A stretch of 8,932 bases of DNA, taken from positions 1 to 8,932 of the forward strand of contig JALHSW010000579.1 in NCBI GenBank assembly GCA_022865365.1, read 5' to 3'. The position numbers and the translations under genes were made by a program. The notes beneath the pieces are model-generated. The model searched no databases. It was not told the DNA's origin and saw nothing but the letters and a program-made list of their open reading frames with translations. Positions 1-6,999 of the stretch are shown piece by piece. This stretch comes from Acidimicrobiia bacterium. GTDB taxonomy: Bacteria > Actinomycetota > Acidimicrobiia > IMCC26256 > PALSA-555. The stretch's first letter is position 1. Each line of letters begins with the position of its first letter.

Positions 1-656
1 CCGCCGACGAGCCGCCGGTGCCGACGCACTTCTTCGACTGGCCCGGCGAGAGCGACCCTGGCCCGTATCCGATCCCGCTCGGCGCACCGATCGAGAGCGG
101 CAGTGATCACCACGTGATCTCCGTGCAACGCGACACGTGCAAGCTCTACGAGCTGTACAACGCGACCGCCAGCGGGAGCCGCTGGGATGCCAGCAACGGA
201 GCCGTGTTCGACCTGCGGTCGAACGCGCTGCGCTCCGACGGCTGGACGTCGGCCGACGCCGCGGGGTTGCCGATCTTCGCCGGCCTCGCCCGCTACGACG
301 AGGTCTCGGCCGGCGTCATCAGCCATGCGCTGCGGGTGACGTTCGGGCGCACCCAGCACGGGTACGTGCACCCCGCGACGCATCTCGCGTCGAGCGACAC
401 CTCCGTGGATCGGCCTCCGATGGGGCTGCGACTGCGACTCGAGGCCGGCTACGACCTGTCGGGCTTCCACGGCCAGTCCCTTGTCATCCTCCGGGCGCTC
501 AAGACCTACGGGCTGCTGGTCGCCGACAACGGCTCCAACTGGTTCATCACCGGCGCCGCCGACTCGCGCTGGGACGACAACGACCTGAACCAGCTCAAGT
601 CGGTACCCGGCACGGCGTTCGAGGTCCTCGACACGGGGCCGGTCGTCACGGGATGA
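1..656 (+). CDS. Conserved protein of unknown function, C-terminal part (5' end outside window)
   Basis: The reading frame is open from the left edge to the TGA at 654-656, so this is the 3' part of a longer gene. The GTG at 18 is an internal codon that could be mistaken for a start. Numbering from that codon, the protein has an ESDPGPYPIP segment (11-20), a CKLYELYNA segment (41-49), GAVFDLRSNALRSDGWTSADAAGLPI (61-86, given by its ends), RYDEV (92-96), PPMGLRLRL (133-141) and ALKTYGLLVADNGS (160-173). From memory, this pattern matches a family of uncharacterised, often exported bacterial proteins. I know of no assigned reaction for it. No membrane segment is visible in this part, and the signal region, if there is one, lies outside the window. 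It ends 7 bp before the LLM oxidoreductase and may be co-transcribed with it. I am confident that it is a real gene and make no claim about its role. Confidence 0.82.
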   Translation, partial: ADEPPVPTHFFDWPGESDPGPYPIPLGAPIESGSDHHVISVQRDTCKLYELYNATASGSRWDASNGAVFDLRSNALRSDGWTSADAAGLPIFAGLARYDEVSAGVISHALRVTFGRTQHGYVHPATHLASSDTSVDRPPMGLRLRLEAGYDLSGFHGQSLVILRALKTYGLLVADNGSNWFITGAADSRWDDNDLNQLKSVPGTAFEVLDTGPVVTG

Positions 657-663
657 TCGGGCG

Positions 664-1581
664 ATGCGCATCGGTGTCTCGCTGAAGAGCACATACTCCG
701 TCGGCGACCCGCGGACGGGCGCGCACCACATGATCGAGCGCGCCGCAGCGGCGCGCGACGCGAACCTCGATTCCCTCTTCGTCGGTGACCACCACGCCAC
801 GGGGCCCTTCGCCTACTACCAGAACGTCGCGATCATGGGGCGTCTGCTGGCGGAGTGGAGCGACGCGCCGGCCGGGGTGCTGATGCTCCTCCCGCTGTGG
901 CATCCCGTCCTCGCCGCAGAGCAGCTCGGGACGCTCGCCGCGGTGGCCCGCGGTCGGTTCGTGCTCCAGTGTGCGGTGGGCGGGGGTGCAGAGCAGTTCG
1001 CGGCCATGGGAGTCCCGCTACGGGAGCGCAAGGCCCGCTTCGAGCAGGGCCTCGACATCCTCCGTCGGCTCCTCGCGGGCGAGGAGGTCACGAGCACCGA
1101 CGGCCCGTACCGCGTCGAGGGGGCACGCATCGCACCCGTGCCGGCCGAACCCCTCGAGGTGTGGATCGGTGCGACGGCTCCCGCGGCGATCGATCGTGCC
1201 GCCCGCCTCGGCGACGGCTGGATGGCGAACGCGCCCCTCGTGCCCGACGAAGCCGCCGAGCAAGCGGCGCGGTACCTCGCCCGGTGCGAAGCACACGGAA
1301 GAGCACCGGGCGTCGTCGCGATCCGGCGCGACGTTCACGTGGGGGCGGATCATGACGACGCGGAGCGGGTCGCGGGAGCGGTCGTCGACGCCGGTTACCG
1401 CGGCTTTCGACCCGCGGCGTGCACGTACGGTTCGGTCGATGAGGTCGGTGAACAGCTCGCCACGTACGCGACGATGGGCTACACCGACGTGATCGTGCGG
1501 CTCTTGGCCGAGGAGCACACCGAGGTGCTGGCCTCACTGGAGCGTCTCGGCTCGGTACGCGAAGCGTTGCGTGACGCGTGA
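664..1581 (+). CDS. LLM-class (luciferase-like) flavin/F420-dependent oxidoreductase
   Basis: This is a 305-residue TIM-barrel enzyme of the bacterial luciferase-like family, probably cytoplasmic, which would use FMN or reduced/oxidised F420 to act on an unknown small molecule. Visible family features are the first beta strand MRIGVSL (1-7), the SLFVGDHHA strand and loop (37-45), LLPLWHPVLAAEQLGTLA (75-92) followed by the GRFVLQCAVGGG strand and glycine loop (97-108), and VWIGATAPAAIDRAARLGDGW (166-186, given by its ends). Length is typical for the family. Membership in an actinobacterial-looking genome favours F420, but the sequence alone does not separate F420 from FMN. The ATG at 664 starts at the first barrel strand, so no extension is needed. 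There is only a weak ribosome site (GGGA about 11 nt upstream), and the 7-bp gap from the previous gene suggests coupling. Its stop overlaps the next start as GTGA. Confidence 0.95.
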   Translation: MRIGVSLKSTYSVGDPRTGAHHMIERAAAARDANLDSLFVGDHHATGPFAYYQNVAIMGRLLAEWSDAPAGVLMLLPLWHPVLAAEQLGTLAAVARGRFVLQCAVGGGAEQFAAMGVPLRERKARFEQGLDILRRLLAGEEVTSTDGPYRVEGARIAPVPAEPLEVWIGATAPAAIDRAARLGDGWMANAPLVPDEAAEQAARYLARCEAHGRAPGVVAIRRDVHVGADHDDAERVAGAVVDAGYRGFRPAACTYGSVDEVGEQLATYATMGYTDVIVRLLAEEHTEVLASLERLGSVREALRDA

Positions 1582-2099
1582 GCACCTCCTCGACCCGGCC
1601 GGCACCCGACCCGGTCGGCCCGGGTCAGGAGTCGGTGTGGGCCTACCCGCGCCCCCCGACGCTCGAGCCGGTCGCTCGCCGTCTGCGCGTCGTGCTCGGT
1701 GGTGCGGTGATCGCGAACACGACGCGCGGCTACCGCGTGCTCGAGACGAGTCATCCGCCCAACTACTACTTCCCGCCCGACGACATCGCCGCGGGTGCCA
1801 TTGAGCGCGCGAAGGGTGCGTCGTTCTGCGAATGGAAGGGGCGCGCGCACTACTACGCGGTCATCGGTGGTCAGACTCCTGATCAGCGAGTCGAGCCCGA
1901 GGCGGCCTGGGGGTACGACGAGCCGAGCACTGCATTCGAGTCGATCCGCGGCTACGTAGCGTTCTACGCGAGCCGGATGGACGCGTGCTTTGTCGACGAC
2001 GAGCAGGTGGTTCCTCAGCCGGGTGGGTTCTACGGCGGTTGGATCACCCGCGACGTGGTCGGGCCGTTCAAGGGCGGGCCCGGCTCGCGCGGTTGGTGA
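1578..2099 (+). CDS. DUF427 domain-containing protein
   Basis: This 173-residue protein contains one complete DUF427 domain, at about residues 35-173. Diagnostic pieces are RRLRVVLGGAVIANT (34-48), PNYYFPPDDI (61-70), SFCEWKGRAHYY (82-93), AAWGYDEP (109-116), GYVAFYASRMD (125-135), QPGGFYGGW (147-155) and GPFKGGPGSRGW (162-173). DUF427 is a small beta-rich family common in actinobacteria and some fungi. Its biochemical function is not established to my knowledge. The first 30 or so residues are Pro/Ser/Thr-rich and look disordered. The GTG start overlaps the LLM oxidoreductase stop by 4 bp with no separate Shine-Dalgarno sequence, which indicates translational coupling and a possible shared pathway. 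It converges on the glycosylase gene with only 20 bp between stop codons, and I see no convincing terminator in that gap. Confidence 0.94.
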   Translation: MSTSSTRPAPDPVGPGQESVWAYPRPPTLEPVARRLRVVLGGAVIANTTRGYRVLETSHPPNYYFPPDDIAAGAIERAKGASFCEWKGRAHYYAVIGGQTPDQRVEPEAAWGYDEPSTAFESIRGYVAFYASRMDACFVDDEQVVPQPGGFYGGWITRDVVGPFKGGPGSRGW

Positions 2100-2119
2100 C
2101 CGCAGAGGGGTCGCTCGCT

Positions 2120-2977
2120 CTACTTGAGCAGCCGCGACATGCGCCGGTCGGCGAGGATCTTCCCACCTGTCTGCTCGCGGGGGCAGTACACGACTTCGTA
2201 GGACTCGTACGACACCCGGTGCAGGTCCGTGCCGCAGCGCGGGCATGGGGTCCCGGCGCGGCCGTGAACCTCGAAGTTCTCACCGAGCTTGGGATCGGAG
2301 AGGCCACCCGTCCTGGTGCGCTCCCGCTCGATCCCGTCGGCGAGCATCGAGCGAACGCCATCGAGCAGCCGCTGTCGGGCGGCGCCATCGAGCTTCGCCA
2401 ACGTCGCGTACGGCGAGACTTCGGCGCGCCAGAGCGAGTCGTCGGAATAGCCGCGTCCGACGCCGGCGACGGTCCGTTGGTCTCGCAGCCAGGTGTGGAT
2501 GCGCCGCTTGTCCGTGCCGTGGAGCACGAAGTCGGCGAACGCTTCCGTGTCGGGCTCGGGGCCGAGTCGGTCGAGCGGGCCCTCGTCGCCGGGGGCGAGC
2601 ACCCACCACGCGGCCTTGCGCTCCGTCCCGAACTCCCGCACCAGGAGCGCCGGCCCCACCCCGTCGTCGTCATCCGCGAAGCGGAGCCGCAGGACGCCAC
2701 CCTTCCCGCCGCGCGTCTTCTTGGGCTGCTCCTCGACGTCGAGCCGCCCGGCCTGTGAGAGATGCAGCAGCAGACGGTGGCCGTCGTCGAACTCGGCCAC
2801 GAGGTACTTGCCGCGGCGTCCGACATTCGTGAGGGCGTGGCCGACGAGTGCGTCGGGTGCAGGGGCGACCGTCTTCAGTGACGAGAAGCCGATCGGCTCG
2901 TAGCCCACGAGGGTCCGACCGCCCACGGCCGCGTCGAGCCGCTCGGCCAACGCCTGCATCTGCGGGAGCTCGGGCAC
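2120..2977 (-). CDS. Fpg/Nei-family DNA glycosylase with a degenerate zinc finger
   Basis: This 285-residue protein of the MutM/Nei base-excision-repair family would remove oxidised bases from DNA and nick the abasic site. The start is fixed by chemistry: GTG at 2977 gives V-PELPQ, so processing exposes the N-terminal Pro nucleophile with Glu next to it. The beta-hairpin Lys is K57 in GRRGKYLV, and HLSQAGRLD is at 72-80. The helix-two-turn-helix spans about 158-190. NFEVHGRAGTPC (234-245) leads into the zinc finger. Two positions are odd. The usual GVGN of the helix-two-turn-helix is GVGR (R175), and the finger has C245, C248 and C265 but Glu at 268 where the fourth Cys is expected (YCPREQ). 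The Arg that in E. coli Fpg lies five residues before the third Cys is Tyr here. Substrate specificity is therefore uncertain. The exporter stop lies 4 bp upstream and no Shine-Dalgarno sequence is visible, so translation is probably by reinitiation. Confidence 0.93.
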   Translation of the reverse strand: MPELPQMQALAERLDAAVGGRTLVGYEPIGFSSLKTVAPAPDALVGHALTNVGRRGKYLVAEFDDGHRLLLHLSQAGRLDVEEQPKKTRGGKGGVLRLRFADDDDGVGPALLVREFGTERKAAWWVLAPGDEGPLDRLGPEPDTEAFADFVLHGTDKRRIHTWLRDQRTVAGVGRGYSDDSLWRAEVSPYATLAKLDGAARQRLLDGVRSMLADGIERERTRTGGLSDPKLGENFEVHGRAGTPCPRCGTDLHRVSYESYEVVYCPREQTGGKILADRRMSRLLK

Positions 2978-2981
2978 GCCA

Positions 2982-4619
2982 TCAACGGCTGAGCACGGCG
3001 CCGGCCGGCTCGGCCTCTTCGAACTCGGTGACCTCGAACGTCTCGCCGTCGGGCGAGAGGGAGTCGACACTGACCTCGCGGCGGGCCTGATCGCGGAGCT
3101 TGGCGGCGCTCCCACGCGGCATGAGGAGCGTGCAGGCCAGACCGATCCCGGCGACGAACACGGAGACCCAGAACGTGCGGTGCAGCGCACCGGCGAAGGC
3201 GTCGGACACCGCGCCCTGGAGCGCAGGCGGAACCTTCGACGCGCCGCTCGACGGAGTGAGCACCGCTGACGCGTCGATGTTGACGCCGCCCAACGCGGAG
3301 GACAGCCGGCTGGTGAGCGCGGTGAGCATGACCGACGTCGCGACCGCGACGCCGATCGCGCCGCCGAGCTGGCGGGTGAAGTTCACCAGACCCGTCGCCA
3401 CACCCATCTGTCGGAGCCCGACCGAGTTCTGGGCCGCCAGCGACGTCGACATGAAGACAAGGCCCATGCCGAGCCCGAGCACGATGAGATAGCCGCTCAG
3501 CTCGAGCTGACCGGACTGGGCCGTGAGCCGCGTCAGGAGGAACGTCCCGAGGACGACCAGCGCGGCGCCGGTGGTCACGATCGCGCGGAAGCCGAGCTTC
3601 AGGACGAGCCGCGCACCACCCGCCGAGCCGACCATCATCGAGAGCATCATCGGGATCAGGATGCGCCCGGCTCCGGTCGCGGACTCCCCCAGCACGGTGC
3701 GCCCGTACAGCGGCATGAACGACAGGACGCCGAACATCGACATTCCGAGGAACATCGTGATCACCGACGCGGCTCGAAGACCCGGGATCTTGAACAGGTC
3801 GAGCGGGATCAACGGTTCGGCCGCGCGCCGCTCGATGACGATGAAGGCGACGAACAGCGTCGCACTCGCGCCGAACGCTCCCACGACCTCGAACGATCCC
3901 CACGGGTGCTCGCGCCCGCCCGTCTCGAGTGCGTAGACGAGGAGCGAGCTCCACCCGAGCAGTGTGAAGACGCCGGGCCAGTCGAGCTGATGCTTGTGCC
4001 GGGCGATGAGCGGTTCGATCATCACGGTTGCGACAAGCGCGATCGCGACGATCCCGATGGGCAGGTTGACAAAGAAGACCCAGCGCCACGACAGCTGGTC
4101 GGTGAGGAAGCCACCAAGGAACGGGCCGAGCACGGACGCCAGCGCGAACACCGCCGAGTACACCGCCGAGACCTTCGCCCGCTGCTCCATCGTGTAGAGG
4201 TCGGCGCTGATCGTCTGTGCCACCGGGAGGATGCAGCCGGCCCCGATGCCCTGGATCGCCCGGAAGATCACCAGCTCGGTCATCGTCTGCGACATCCCGC
4301 ACAGCGCCGAGCCGACCAGGAAGATCGTCATGCCCGCGAGAAAGATCTTCTTGCGGCCGAACATGTCTGCGAGGCGACCCCACAGCGGGATGGTCGCGAT
4401 CTCGGCGAGCAGGAAGCCCGAGAACACCCACGCGTACGCCTCGAGCCCGTGAAGATCGGCCACGATCGTCGGGAGCGCGGTCGCCACGATCGTGCCGTCG
4501 ATGGCGGCAAGGAACATCCCGGCGATCACCGCGACCGTGGTGAGGACCACTCGCTTCTTGGTCAGCCGCGACGCGTACTCGGTCTGCTCCGGTGAGGTGC
4601 CGGTCATGCTCGCGCTCAC
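2982..4619 (-). CDS. MFS transporter, DHA2 (EmrB/QacA) family, 14-TM drug exporter
   Basis: This 545-residue inner-membrane, proton-driven antiporter most likely exports a drug or toxic metabolite. Family marks, in order, are: TM1 ending AAIDGTIVATALPTI (38-52, motif D1 with D41); motif A GRLADMFGRKK (81-91); motif B-like IFRAIQGIGAG (118-128); motif C VLGPFLGGF (163-171); and the DHA2 signature SWRWVFFVNLPIG (177-189). Hydrophobic stretches are compatible with 14 helices, the last around 482-500. An acidic, charged cytoplasmic tail of about 45 residues follows. GTG at 4619 overlaps the repressor stop as GTGA and has GGAG 9 nt upstream. An in-frame ATG at 4607 would remove only four residues and is the alternative start. 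The gene sits directly downstream of a TetR gene, the standard arrangement for a substrate-inducible efflux pump. The transported compound cannot be told from sequence. Confidence 0.97.
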   Translation of the reverse strand: MSASMTGTSPEQTEYASRLTKKRVVLTTVAVIAGMFLAAIDGTIVATALPTIVADLHGLEAYAWVFSGFLLAEIATIPLWGRLADMFGRKKIFLAGMTIFLVGSALCGMSQTMTELVIFRAIQGIGAGCILPVAQTISADLYTMEQRAKVSAVYSAVFALASVLGPFLGGFLTDQLSWRWVFFVNLPIGIVAIALVATVMIEPLIARHKHQLDWPGVFTLLGWSSLLVYALETGGREHPWGSFEVVGAFGASATLFVAFIVIERRAAEPLIPLDLFKIPGLRAASVITMFLGMSMFGVLSFMPLYGRTVLGESATGAGRILIPMMLSMMVGSAGGARLVLKLGFRAIVTTGAALVVLGTFLLTRLTAQSGQLELSGYLIVLGLGMGLVFMSTSLAAQNSVGLRQMGVATGLVNFTRQLGGAIGVAVATSVMLTALTSRLSSALGGVNIDASAVLTPSSGASKVPPALQGAVSDAFAGALHRTFWVSVFVAGIGLACTLLMPRGSAAKLRDQARREVSVDSLSPDGETFEVTEFEEAEPAGAVLSR

Positions 4620-5242
4620 GACGCGTCACTCCGCAGCGCCGGTGCGACGAGCCCGGCGAAGGCTTCAATTCGCCCTGCGACCGTCGGGTCGTGGTGGTTC
4701 AGGTACTCGACGAAGAGGCCCCACAGGAACGTCGCGATGACATCGGCGGCGACCACGACGTCGGCCTCGGGTGCCAGATCGTCGGCACCAGCAAGCACGG
4801 TCTGCCAACGGGAGCGCCAGTCCTCGGCCAATGCACCCCCGACCGCGAGGGCGTCGGCGTCGCCGAGCACCGCCTCGCGCTGCATCAGGCGGAGGAACTC
4901 CGCGTCATCGAGGAGACGTGCGAACTCGCGCCCGGCCTGCTCGACGATCCGGGCCTCGACGGTGTGGCTTTGCACGGCGGGTGGCTCGATCGCACCGTCG
5001 GCATCGGCGCCACGTGCCGCGTGGTACACGGCCTGGATCAGGTCGGCCTTCGAGGCGAAGTGGTAGTAGACGCCCGGCACGGTCACACCGGCAGCGTCGG
5101 CGAGCTCGCGCATGCTGACCGCGCTGGTGCCCTTCTCGGAGAACAGCCGCAGGGCCGTGGCGACGATCCGTTCCCGCGTCGTAGGGGACGGGCCCTGGGC
5201 CCGGGTTCGGCCCCCCATCAGGGCAGGCTTGGGGGCGCTCAC
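4616..5242 (-). CDS. TetR/AcrR-family transcriptional repressor
   Basis: This is a 208-residue DNA-binding regulator. The N-terminal helix-turn-helix domain lies at about residues 21-74 (TTRERIVATALRLFSEKG at 21-38; SMRELADAAGVTVPGVYYHF at 43-62, with the recognition helix near 54-61; then SKADLI). The C-terminal helical domain (about 80-205) would bind an inducer and form the dimer. Start choice: an in-frame ATG at 5278 would lie inside the palindromic operator and add 12 residues unlike the family, so GTG at 5242 is preferred. ATG at 5218 is a second alternative just before the HTH. There is no strong Shine-Dalgarno sequence before any of these starts. Its stop overlaps the start of the exporter, so it almost certainly controls that pump and itself through the palindrome at 5261-5280. 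The ligand is unknown. Confidence 0.96.
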   Translation of the reverse strand: MSAPKPALMGGRTRAQGPSPTTRERIVATALRLFSEKGTSAVSMRELADAAGVTVPGVYYHFASKADLIQAVYHAARGADADGAIEPPAVQSHTVEARIVEQAGREFARLLDDAEFLRLMQREAVLGDADALAVGGALAEDWRSRWQTVLAGADDLAPEADVVVAADVIATFLWGLFVEYLNHHDPTVAGRIEAFAGLVAPALRSDAS

Positions 5243-5260
5243 CCGTTGAGTCTGACACTT

Positions 5261-5280
5261 ACTTGAACGTTCGTTCAAGT
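5261..5280. promoter_or_regulatory. Palindromic operator, predicted TetR site, possible overlapping promoter
   Basis: ACTTGAAC-GTTC-GTTCAAGT is a perfect inverted repeat with 8-bp arms and a 4-bp spacer, the size expected for a TetR dimer site. It lies 18 bp before the repressor start. On the minus strand it contains TTGAAC, a plausible -35 box. CAGACT lies 18 bp further on as a weak -10, which would place transcription start at or near the GTG at 5242 and could give a leaderless mRNA. The palindrome also covers the TGA stop (5275-5277) of the upstream kinase gene. The repeat is seen directly; the protein that binds it and the promoter are inferred. Confidence 0.8.
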
Positions 5281-6861
5281 CCGCTTGTGGTCGCCCATCC
5301 GCTTGATGATCGTGCGGCGGCGCTCCTGGAGATCCCGGAAGGTCAGGCGATCCACCTCGGCCGGGACCATCATCCCGGCCTTCACCGCGTCGAGGTCGAC
5401 CATCAGCGGGACCGCGCCTTCGCCGAGCTCGCGAGCGATGCGCTCCCCATGGTGCGTGAGGAAGTAGGTGTGGATGTGGACGATCTCGGCGAGGAGGTCG
5501 AGGTCGGGCGCGAGGGTCGCCGTCGCCGCGTTCAGGAACATCAGGTTCTTCACGAAGAGCATCAGATCTTTCGGGGCACGCGCCCCGTACCCGAGGAGCT
5601 TCTTCATCAGGTCCTCGAGCTCACCGACGAGCTCGTCGGCCGACATCTGCGTCGGATCCTTTACCGGTTGGTCGAGCCCGAGATCGGCCATCACCGCGTC
5701 GATGTCGGTGTCGCTCGGGAACGCGCCGAGATCGCGCAGCGACTCGACCTGACCGCGCACGTCGCCCGCGGTGCCGCTCAGCAGCAGCCGGAGGAAGGCG
5801 ATTCGTTGCGGCTCCGCGAGCCGCCCGGTGATGCCGAAGTCGAACACGACGGTCCGCCCGCCGGGGGCGACGAGCAGGTTGCCGCCGTGGAGGTCGCCGT
5901 GGAAGACGCCGTAGATCATGGCGCCCTCGAGGCACGCGATGAGACCGGCGCGCAGCACCGCATCGGTGTCGATCCCGGCGGCGTGCATCGAGGCGACATC
6001 GTCGAACGCGAAGCCGTGCAGCCGCTCCATCACGAGGACGCGTCGGGTGACGAGCGTGGCGTGTGGCCGGGGCACGACCATCGTGCGCTGATCGGTCGCG
6101 GCGAAGACGTGCGCGAGATCGAGCATGTTCTCGGCTTCGAGGCGGAAGTCGAGCTCTTCGACGATCTGCTCGGCGAACAGCTCGACGAGCGCCGGGGGAT
6201 TCGCCAGCGCCGAGACCGGGATGCGCCCGACCAGCAAGGGTGCCAGCCACGCCAACGCTCGGAGGTCCTCGCGCACGAGCGCGCCCACGCGGGGGCGCTG
6301 CACCTTCACGACCACGTCCTCACCGGTCATCAGCCGCGCCGCGTGCACCTGCGCGATCGACGCCGCCGCGATCGGCTCCCGGGCGAACTCGGCGAAGACC
6401 GCCTCGAGCGGGCGCCCCAGCTCGGCTTCGACGACCGCTCTCACCGCGGCGAAGGGCTCGGCCGGTACCTGGTCGCGGAGCCGCTTGAACTCCTCGACGA
6501 GCTCGTCGGGGAACAACCCGTCGAAGGCCGAGATGATCTGGCCGAGCTTCACGTAGGTGGAGCCCAGACCTTCGAAGGACTGGCGCAGCCGCCGGGACAG
6601 GCCGGCCCGCGACATCGGTGTCCCCCGGTCGCGGAGCCGCCAGCCGGCCAGCGCCACACCCACGCTGGTCACGACCCGCGCGAAGCGGCCGATCGGCGGG
6701 AGCCGGCGTCGGGCGAGCAGCCGCGGGACGTCGGCCCGCGTGCGGGCCCGGATCCGGTCGATCCCGTGCAACCACACGAGGTCGCCGCGATCGACCACCC
6801 AGGGACCCGCGTCGGTGAACGCGTAGTCGGCGAGATCGGGGGACGGACCGGTTGGGCTCAC
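5275..6861 (-). CDS. AarF/UbiB (ABC1/ADCK) family atypical kinase
   Basis: This 528-residue protein has the UbiB-type kinase-like fold. Visible motifs are the KxGQ motif K105-LGQ108 in STYVKLGQIIS, the alanine-rich loop PIAAASIAQVHAA (163-175) that replaces the usual glycine-rich loop, the nucleotide-binding Lys in VVVKVQRP (K186), EELDFRLEAEN (235-245), the catalytic loop HGDLHGGN (321-328, with D323 and N328) and DFG (341-343). All key residues are present. The family supports isoprenoid quinone or lipid metabolism in many organisms, but the substrate in actinobacteria is not settled. About 85 N-terminal residues precede the conserved domain. I see no clear C-terminal transmembrane pair as in E. 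coli UbiB. The start at GTG 6861 has GAGGA 4 nt upstream. An ATG at 7029 would put the 14-bp repeats and a hairpin inside the protein and is unlikely. It ends inside the TetR operator. Confidence 0.94.
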   Translation of the reverse strand: MSPTGPSPDLADYAFTDAGPWVVDRGDLVWLHGIDRIRARTRADVPRLLARRRLPPIGRFARVVTSVGVALAGWRLRDRGTPMSRAGLSRRLRQSFEGLGSTYVKLGQIISAFDGLFPDELVEEFKRLRDQVPAEPFAAVRAVVEAELGRPLEAVFAEFAREPIAAASIAQVHAARLMTGEDVVVKVQRPRVGALVREDLRALAWLAPLLVGRIPVSALANPPALVELFAEQIVEELDFRLEAENMLDLAHVFAATDQRTMVVPRPHATLVTRRVLVMERLHGFAFDDVASMHAAGIDTDAVLRAGLIACLEGAMIYGVFHGDLHGGNLLVAPGGRTVVFDFGITGRLAEPQRIAFLRLLLSGTAGDVRGQVESLRDLGAFPSDTDIDAVMADLGLDQPVKDPTQMSADELVGELEDLMKKLLGYGARAPKDLMLFVKNLMFLNAATATLAPDLDLLAEIVHIHTYFLTHHGERIARELGEGAVPLMVDLDAVKAGMMVPAEVDRLTFRDLQERRRTIIKRMGDHKRT

Positions 6862-6865
6862 GGGG

Positions 6866-6870
6866 TCCTC
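6866..6870 (-). promoter_or_regulatory. Ribosome binding site deciding the kinase start
   Basis: GAGGA on the minus strand lies 4 nt before the GTG at 6861. It is the only good Shine-Dalgarno match near the candidate starts of the kinase gene, and it supports the shorter 528-residue form over a start in the upstream repeats. Confidence 0.6.
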
Positions 6871-6911
6871 ACGGTACGCACTGGCCGGGAGCCGATCGGC
6901 ACGCGGACGCG

Positions 6912-6946
6912 ACGTGCCCCCGCCCGGGGGGAGGACGGGGGCACGT
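6912..6946 (-). terminator. Strong GC hairpin, candidate terminator of the Rpf-like gene
   Basis: There is a perfect 11-bp inverted repeat (6912-6922 with 6936-6946; arm ACGTGCCCCCG) around a 13-nt loop. It lies about 120 bp past the stop of the Rpf-like gene and 50 bp before the kinase start. No U-rich tail follows on either strand, so this would be the U-less hairpin type often proposed in high-GC actinobacteria. It could instead be a transcript-stabilising or attenuating structure for the kinase mRNA. Confidence 0.5.
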
Positions 6947-6961
6947 ACAGGCGACCGTTGG

Positions 6962-6999
6962 GGTCGGTCGCGATCAGGAACGCCGACCGGCGACCGACC
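6962..6999. other. Second perfect inverted repeat in the kinase upstream gap
   Basis: GGTCGGTCGC at 6962-6971 pairs perfectly with GCGACCGACC at 6990-6999 around an 18-nt loop. It lies between the tandem repeats and the hairpin at 6912-6946, and its last base abuts the first repeat unit. Its role is unknown. It may work with the neighbouring hairpin as a bipartite terminator, or be a protein site. Confidence 0.55.

Noticed and set aside
2100..2119. Bidirectional terminator between the convergent DUF427 and glycosylase genes
   Set aside because: The gap is only 20 bp and I could not find a stable inverted repeat or a T-run in it.
1479..2246. A 255-codon minus-strand frame opposite the DUF427 gene
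   Set aside because: It is Arg-rich shadow coding opposite a well-matched DUF427 domain and collides with the glycosylase 3' end.
2978..3190. A 71-residue N-terminal extension of the glycosylase frame
   Set aside because: The catalytic Pro must follow the first residue. The extension lies inside the exporter gene and is low-complexity Arg/Ser/Pro.
2875..4668. A 597-codon minus-strand frame overlapping the exporter
   Set aside because: It is out of frame with the exporter and gives an Arg/Gly/Pro-rich translation without membrane helices. The exporter frame has all DHA2 motifs.
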